Source: Clostridia bacterium (GTDB lineage: Bacteria; Bacillota; Clostridia; Oscillospirales; CAG-272). From it: a stretch of 11,076 nt of DNA. The number at the start of each line of letters is the position of its first letter. The stretch's first letter is position 1. Under the pieces are notes generated by a model, which worked only from the letters and a program-made list of their open reading frames with translations, was not told where the DNA came from and made no database searches. A program made the translations under genes and the position numbers. Shown here in pieces: positions 7,028-11,076 of this stretch. The stretch lies in NCBI GenBank assembly GCA_017621015.1, contig JAGAUC010000303.1:1-11076 (forward strand). Direction: 5' to 3'.

Positions 7028-7060
7028 GTATTATCTTTTTTCACAAAGATCAAAGAAAGT

Positions 7061-7064
7061 GAGG
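7061..7064 (+). promoter_or_regulatory. Ribosome binding site deciding the symporter TTG start
   Basis: GAGG lies 9 bases before TTG at 7074. It follows the predicted transcription start (about 7034) and supports the TTG as initiator. Confidence 0.6.
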
Positions 7065-7073
7065 TTTTCGATT

Positions 7074-8564
7074 TTGAATTTTGAACTTTTAGCACTCATT
7101 CTTTATTTTACGGCAATGCTTACCATAGGCGTGTTTTTCTTCTTCCGCTCCAAGAGCAAATCCGACAAGGACTATTTCCTGGGCGGCAGATCGATGGGCC
7201 CTTGGGTCACCGCAATGAGCGCACAGTCGTCCGATATGAGCGCATGGCTGCTGATGGGTCTTCCCGGAAGCATTCTGGCGTTCGGTCTCGGACAGGCGTG
7301 GATCGGCATCGGCCTTGCCATCGGTACGGCACTCAACTGGATCCTCGTTGCACGCAGACTCCGCCGCTTCTCGCAGGCGGCCGGCGACGCCATCACGCTT
7401 CCCCAGTACCTTTCCAATCGCTTTGTCACCAAGAGCAAAACGCTCCAGGTGGTCTGCGCGATCGTTTTCCTCGTTTGCTTCACGGTGTACGTAGCCTCTG
7501 CCTTTGTGGCCGGTGCAAACGTATTCACCTCGATCTTCAACATTGAAAAGGGAACGGCTATGCTTATCTTTGCCGCCATCCTGATCGTGTATACCTTCCT
7601 TGGTGGATACAAGGCCGTCTGCTGGACGGACTTCTTCCAGGGACTTCTGATGCTGGTAGCGGTTCTTGCCGTCCCGATCCTTGTTGTACTTACCAAGGAT
7701 TTGGACACGGCACTCCTTGCCAACACGGTGGAGTTCAACGGCACGTCGTACAATTTCGTGACCAACGTGTTCGCCGCTTCGCCCGCGGAGATCGCCAACG
7801 GTCTTGCTTGGGGTCTCGGCTACTTCGGTATGCCCCACATTCTGGTTCGCTTTATGGCGATCAAGAAGCCCTCGATGGTTAAAAAATCGGCCATTGTGGC
7901 AATCACCTGGGTGGTGCTTTCGCTGGCTGCCGTCATTGTGATCGCTTACTTCGGAAGAATGCTCGTCGGTGAGCAGCTTCTTCTTGCCGGTCAGCAGAGT
8001 ATGGTATTCATTGAGCTCTCGAGAATGCTGTTCCCCTCTTTCATTGCGGGACTCCTTCTCTCCGCCATCATCGCCGCGTCGATGTCGACGGCAGACAGCC
8101 AGCTTCTCGTAGCCTCCTCCTCCTTCACCTCTGACATCTACAAGCCCCTGATCCGTAAGAACGCGTCGGATAAGGAGACCCTGTGGGTCGGACGCGGTGT
8201 TGTGCTTATCGTTGCTGTTGTGGCTTACTTCATCGCAAGCAGCAAGGGAGACGGCGCGCAGGCGATCATGAACCTCGTGGAAAACGCTTGGGCAGGCTTT
8301 GGCTCGGCCTTCGGTCCGGTCGTTATCCTCTCGCTCTTCTGGCGCAGATTTACCTATAAGGGTGCACTGGCTGGTGTTATCAGCGGCGCGCTGGTTGACG
8401 TGCTGTGGCTGGCCTTCCTTTCCGGCCCGACAGGCATTTACGAGCTCATCCCCGGCTTTGCCGTAAGCATGATCGTATCGATCGTGGTAACGCTTCTGGA
8501 CAGCAAGCCCTCCGAGGAGATCACCGCCATCTTCGATGCGGCAACCCAAAAGATCGAGGACTAA
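7074..8564 (+). CDS. PutP-type sodium/solute symporter (SSS family)
   Basis: This 496-residue integral membrane protein matches the E. coli sodium/proline symporter PutP (502 residues) in length and layout, with about 13 membrane segments. The sodium-site residues of PutP (D55, S57, S340, T341) appear as D54, S56, S338 and T339, in S-D-M-S-A-W-L-L-M-G-L-P-G and A-S-M-S-T-A-D-S-Q-L-L-V. The segment Y-T-F-L-G-G-Y-K-A-V-C-W-T-D is also PutP-like. Proline is the best guess for the substrate, but other small solutes are possible, especially beside the GpsA-like operon. The frame is open back to 6999, but that lies in the -35 box. TTG at 7074 gives PutP-like numbering and has a ribosome binding site; GTG at 7059 is a weaker alternative. 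Transcription ends at 8575-8602. Confidence 0.9.
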   Translation: MNFELLALILYFTAMLTIGVFFFFRSKSKSDKDYFLGGRSMGPWVTAMSAQSSDMSAWLLMGLPGSILAFGLGQAWIGIGLAIGTALNWILVARRLRRFSQAAGDAITLPQYLSNRFVTKSKTLQVVCAIVFLVCFTVYVASAFVAGANVFTSIFNIEKGTAMLIFAAILIVYTFLGGYKAVCWTDFFQGLLMLVAVLAVPILVVLTKDLDTALLANTVEFNGTSYNFVTNVFAASPAEIANGLAWGLGYFGMPHILVRFMAIKKPSMVKKSAIVAITWVVLSLAAVIVIAYFGRMLVGEQLLLAGQQSMVFIELSRMLFPSFIAGLLLSAIIAASMSTADSQLLVASSSFTSDIYKPLIRKNASDKETLWVGRGVVLIVAVVAYFIASSKGDGAQAIMNLVENAWAGFGSAFGPVVILSLFWRRFTYKGALAGVISGALVDVLWLAFLSGPTGIYELIPGFAVSMIVSIVVTLLDSKPSEEITAIFDAATQKIED

Positions 8565-8574
8565 AGAGTCCCAT

Positions 8575-8609
8575 AAAAAGACCGTCTGCGGACGGTCTTT
8601 TTTGTTTTT
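8575..8609 (+). terminator. Terminator of the symporter gene
   Basis: A perfect 12-bp stem (8575-8586 with 8591-8602) with loop TGCG, followed by TGTTTTTT. It lies 10 bp past the symporter stop codon. Confidence 0.95.
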
Positions 8610-8643
8610 TGCCCGTCTGCGCCGATAAAAATTTTGTTCTCCC

Positions 8644-8671
8644 TTGACATTCGCCCCGAAAGTGATATAAT
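8644..8671 (+). promoter_or_regulatory. Promoter of the MATE gene
   Basis: TTGACA (8644-8649), 16 bases, then TATAAT (8666-8671), preceded by TGA (extended -10). Both hexamers are consensus. The predicted start lies near 8678, leaving a leader of only about 18 bases before the ATG at 8696. Confidence 0.9.
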
Positions 8672-8695
8672 GACCCATGTAAGCTTTATTTTTAA

Positions 8696-10084
8696 ATGAG
8701 GGGAATTATACAACAAGTAAAAAAGACGGTCGATATGACCGAAGGACCCTTTTTCAAAAAAATGCTGGTATTTGCCATACCCATCGTTCTCACGGGTATT
8801 CTGCAATGCCTTTATAACGCCGCCGACCTTGTGGTCGTGGGACAGTTTCGCGGCGACCTTGCGGTGGCCGCTGTCGGCAGCACCGGCTCGCTGACCAACC
8901 TCATCCTCGGCCTGTTTATGGGCCTGTCGGTCGGTGCGGGCGTGTGCGTAGCGCACCATGTTGGTGCCAAGGAGCCCAAGGAGCTAAGTAAGGTCGTTCA
9001 CACTTCGGTGCTTCTCTCGCTTTTCTGCGGCATTGTCATCGCCGCCGTCGGCTTCTTTCTCTCCGGGGATATGCTGGCGCTGATGGACACACCGCCCGAG
9101 GTGCTCCCTCTCGCCACGCTGTATATGAAGATCCTCTTCCTCGGCGTGCCCGCCTCGATGCTTTACAACTACATCGCCGCCATGATGCGCTCCGCCGGTG
9201 ACTCCAGGCATCCTCTTATTTTCCTGGCCATCTCCGGCGTGGTCAACGTGCTTCTCAACATATTTCTGATCGTGGTATTCGATATGGGCGTGGACGGTGT
9301 GGCCGTGGCCACCATCTCCTCACAGTACCTGTCCGCCGGCATGGCTGTCTTCCACCTTATGCGCAAGGGCGGCGTGCTTCACCTGTCTGTGCGCGAGCTT
9401 CGTATTCACGGAGCCAAGGTCAGAAAAATGCTGCACATCGGCATTCCGTCGGGTCTGCAAAGTATGCTGTTCTCACTCTCTAACGTGCTCATCCAGTCCT
9501 CCATCAACAGCTTTGGTGATGCGGTGGTCGCAGGCTCTGCGGCCGCGGCCAGCATCGAGGGATTTATGTATATCGCCATGAACTCGATGTATCACGTGGC
9601 GCTCACCTTTATCGGACAGAGCGTAGGCGCGCGAAAGTATAAGAACATAAAGCCCCTGGCCATCTACAGCGCCATTCTGGTCACCGCCATCGGCTTTATC
9701 AGCGGCGCACTGCTTCTGGGGCTCCGCTATCCGCTGATCTCGCTGTACGTCTCTACCGAGGCCGCCACCGAGGCCGCACTTCAGCGCCTTTGGATCATCG
9801 GCTCCACCTATTTTCTGTGCGGCCTTATGGAGGTGTTCTGCGGTGCGCTCCGCGCGCTCGACCGCTCGGTCACGTCTATGATCATTTCGCTTTGCGGCGC
9901 GTGCGGTCTCCGCATCCTCTGGATCGAAACGGTGTTCCGCGCCTTCCCCGCCCCCGAGACCATTTATATCTCCTACCCCGTCTCCTGGATTTTGACGCTC
10001 GCCTTCCAGCTTCTCTTTACCGTCCTGGTTTCCAAGCAGATGATGCGGAAATACGGCAGCGAACAACCCGAGGTCATAGCATAG
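8696..10084 (+). CDS. MATE family multidrug/sodium efflux protein
   Basis: This 462-residue inner-membrane protein is of normal MATE length, with about twelve membrane segments in two similar halves. The opening K-T-V-D-M-T-E-G-P-F-F-K-K-M, followed by a first helix with the N-A-A-D-L-V-V-V-G motif, is typical of clostridial MATE (NorM/DinF-like) transporters. So are M-M-R-S-A-G-D-S near residue 165 and the matching A-L-R-A-L-D-R-S in the second half. Members use a sodium or proton gradient to export cationic drugs or metabolites; the substrate is unknown. The start is uncertain: the ATG at 8696 has no clear ribosome binding site and the leader is very short. A GAGGGGA motif lies just inside the gene, and the next ATG (8735) would cut the conserved N-terminus. 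It is a single-gene unit with its own promoter and terminator. Confidence 0.9.
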   Translation: MRGIIQQVKKTVDMTEGPFFKKMLVFAIPIVLTGILQCLYNAADLVVVGQFRGDLAVAAVGSTGSLTNLILGLFMGLSVGAGVCVAHHVGAKEPKELSKVVHTSVLLSLFCGIVIAAVGFFLSGDMLALMDTPPEVLPLATLYMKILFLGVPASMLYNYIAAMMRSAGDSRHPLIFLAISGVVNVLLNIFLIVVFDMGVDGVAVATISSQYLSAGMAVFHLMRKGGVLHLSVRELRIHGAKVRKMLHIGIPSGLQSMLFSLSNVLIQSSINSFGDAVVAGSAAAASIEGFMYIAMNSMYHVALTFIGQSVGARKYKNIKPLAIYSAILVTAIGFISGALLLGLRYPLISLYVSTEAATEAALQRLWIIGSTYFLCGLMEVFCGALRALDRSVTSMIISLCGACGLRILWIETVFRAFPAPETIYISYPVSWILTLAFQLLFTVLVSKQMMRKYGSEQPEVIA

Positions 10085-10117
10085 AAAAAAGACTCACCTT
10101 TATGGTGAGTCTTTTTT
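10085..10117. terminator. Bidirectional terminator between the MATE and ThuA-like genes
   Basis: A perfect 14-bp stem (10085-10098 with 10104-10117) has six A at one end and six T at the other, so it provides a U-tract in both directions. It starts directly after the MATE stop codon, and its other end is 1 bp from the ThuA-like stop codon. It serves both converging genes. Confidence 0.95.
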
Positions 10118-10118
10118 C

Positions 10119-10850
10119 TTATCGAACGTATCCGTCGGGGTCGTCCACCGTCCGCACGTGCGGGCAACCGACCTTGGCACGGTAAGCGGGGGCTACGAAG
10201 CGCACCGCGTTTTTGATGACCGTCTGCACTTCGGGCACCTTAAAGGTGGGAAAGGTCTCGTGACCGGGCTGGAAATAAAAGATCTTGCCGTTTCCGCGCT
10301 CGTAGAGCACGCCCGAGCGGAACACCTCGCCGCCCGAATAGCTACCGATCAGAAGCACCTTGTCGGGGTTCGGGATGACAAAGGGCTCGCCGTAGGTCTC
10401 CTCGTGCTCCAGCTTAAAGAAGCGATCGATTCCCCTTGTGATGGGGTGCGCGGGATCGATGACCCAAAGGATCTCCGAGTCGCCCGACTCACGCCAGGTG
10501 AGATTGCAGGAGGTTCCCATCAGCGCCTTAAAGGGCTTTGAGTGATGTGCCGAGTGAAGAAAGATGGCGCCCATACCGTCAAGCACCGCGTCTCTGACCA
10601 GCGTCACCGCCTCGTCGGAGACCTGATTGTGAGCCATATGCCCCCACCAGATCAGCACGTCGGTATTGTCAAGGACTTCCTTTGTAATGCCGTGGTTTTC
10701 CTGGTCAAGGTAAGCCGTGCGCACCTCGATGTCCTCTTCCCGACCCAAAAATTCAGCAATCGCCTCGTGAATGCCATCCGAATAAATGGCCTTCACCCGC
10801 TCATGACTTTTCTCGTGCCGAAATTCATTCCATACCAAAACGCGTATCAT
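10119..10850 (-). CDS. ThuA-like domain protein
   Basis: This 243-residue protein fills one ThuA domain, which has a glutamine-amidotransferase-like fold. Visible marks are the early strand V-L-V-W-N-E-F, I67-W-W-G-H-M72, L98-H-S-A-H-H-S104, and P195-G-H-E198 with an aromatic stretch before it (F-Y-F-Q). The class-I amidotransferase cysteine is not present in this context, as is usual for ThuA. The family is named after a trehalose/sucrose utilisation gene of rhizobia. Its reaction is unsettled, with proposals around oxidised (3-keto) sugars. The long frame begins at 10856, but GGAGG would then be only 1 base away. ATG at 10850 has a 7-base spacing and is chosen. It has its own promoter and converges with the MATE gene. 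Confidence 0.85.
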   Translation of the reverse strand: MIRVLVWNEFRHEKSHERVKAIYSDGIHEAIAEFLGREEDIEVRTAYLDQENHGITKEVLDNTDVLIWWGHMAHNQVSDEAVTLVRDAVLDGMGAIFLHSAHHSKPFKALMGTSCNLTWRESGDSEILWVIDPAHPITRGIDRFFKLEHEETYGEPFVIPNPDKVLLIGSYSGGEVFRSGVLYERGNGKIFYFQPGHETFPTFKVPEVQTVIKNAVRFVAPAYRAKVGCPHVRTVDDPDGYVR

Positions 10851-10857
10851 ATGCATT

Positions 10858-10862
10858 CCTCC
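10858..10862 (-). promoter_or_regulatory. Ribosome binding site choosing between two ThuA-like ATGs
   Basis: GGAGG on the minus strand is 1 base from the ATG at 10856 and 7 bases from the ATG at 10850. The spacing favours the second ATG. Confidence 0.75.
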
Positions 10863-10890
10863 GCTTTTTCAAAGGGTATCGTATAAAAAC

Positions 10891-10919
10891 ATTGTAACAC
10901 ATTCTGCCCAATAAATCAA
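10891..10919 (-). promoter_or_regulatory. Promoter of the ThuA-like gene
   Basis: On the minus strand, TTGATT (10914-10919), 17 bases, then TACAAT (10891-10896), preceded by TGT (extended -10). The predicted leader is about 35 bases. Confidence 0.75.
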
Positions 10920-10920
10920 G

Positions 10921-11076
10921 ACCATGCTTGTTCCGCATCCGCCATTTTTTGCGGTATAGCACCCGCCACAGGCTACTATAAATGAAAAAAAGACTACGAA
11001 AAAGATATTTTTCGAAGGTTGCATTAAGGTTTCGAACTCCCGTACTCAATCACGCCGTAGGCGTGTATATCATCAA
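10921..11076. other. Right-edge non-coding stretch with a small hairpin
   Basis: I see no gene here. A minus-strand open frame (starting at 11049) runs through the ThuA-like promoter and has no ribosome binding site. The stretch holds a 6-bp hairpin, CACGCC-GTA-GGCGTG at 11051-11065, followed by TATATCATCAA, plus a weaker CCGC/GCGG pair around 10939-10954. It may be the start of an interspersed repeat that continues past the window. Confidence 0.35.

Noticed and set aside
7089..8678. 529-codon minus-strand open frame opposite the symporter
   Set aside because: It is antisense to a well-recognised PutP-type gene, rich in charged residues with no domain, and overlaps the symporter terminator. 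Long antisense frames arise from G/C-ending codon use.
10825..11049. Minus-strand open frame upstream of the ThuA-like gene
   Set aside because: It covers the ThuA-like promoter and start, has no ribosome binding site, and looks like translated AT-rich or repeat DNA.
1..11076. CRISPR array, tRNA/rRNA, insertion sequence or riboswitch
   Set aside because: I saw no regularly spaced direct repeats, no cloverleaf or rRNA-like sequence, no transposase, and all leaders ahead of the operons are too short (about 18-60 bases) to hold a known riboswitch.

Overview
The window looks like chromosomal DNA from a Gram-positive anaerobe of the Clostridia type. The evidence is the consensus sigma-A promoters (TTGACA/TATAAT, several with an extended TGn -10), the strong AGGAGG-like ribosome binding sites, the TTG start codon, compact operons each closed by a clear rho-independent hairpin, and the protein types (YeiH, sodium/solute symporter, MATE, ThuA). 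Assignment below class level is not possible from sequence alone.

Layout. (1) About 1-1720 is clearly richer in A+T than the rest. It holds two minus-strand genes, a small stand-alone TIR-domain protein followed by an HNH nuclease, ended by a perfect 14-bp terminator hairpin. The first ~370 bases hold no gene I can support. This has the look of an acquired, defence-type cargo segment whose left part lies outside the window. (2) 1736-4695 is one minus-strand operon: consensus promoter, PIG-L/LmbE deacetylase, DUF4380-type sugar-epimerase-like protein, FucI/AraA-like sugar isomerase, terminator. The genes are 5 bp apart or overlap, so they should be made together. (3) 4711-6950 is a second minus-strand operon: promoter, GpsA-like NAD(P)-dependent dehydrogenase, YeiH-family membrane protein, terminator. 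(4) Divergent from it, on the plus strand, are a PutP-type sodium/solute symporter and then a MATE efflux protein, each with its own promoter and terminator. (5) A minus-strand ThuA-like gene faces the MATE gene and shares a bidirectional terminator with it. (6) The right edge is a non-coding AT-rich stretch with a small hairpin that may begin an interspersed repeat.

Working together (inference): the deacetylase, epimerase-like protein and isomerase form a plausible module for processing an unusual, perhaps N-acylated, sugar. ThuA-like proteins often occur in similar carbohydrate neighbourhoods. The GpsA-like/YeiH pair and the divergent symporter may handle a related small molecule, but no substrate can be named. 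The items most worth following up are the TIR-HNH pair, the deacetylase-epimerase-isomerase operon, the divergent GpsA-like enzyme paired with a YeiH exporter, and the nearly identical promoters of the symporter and MATE genes.
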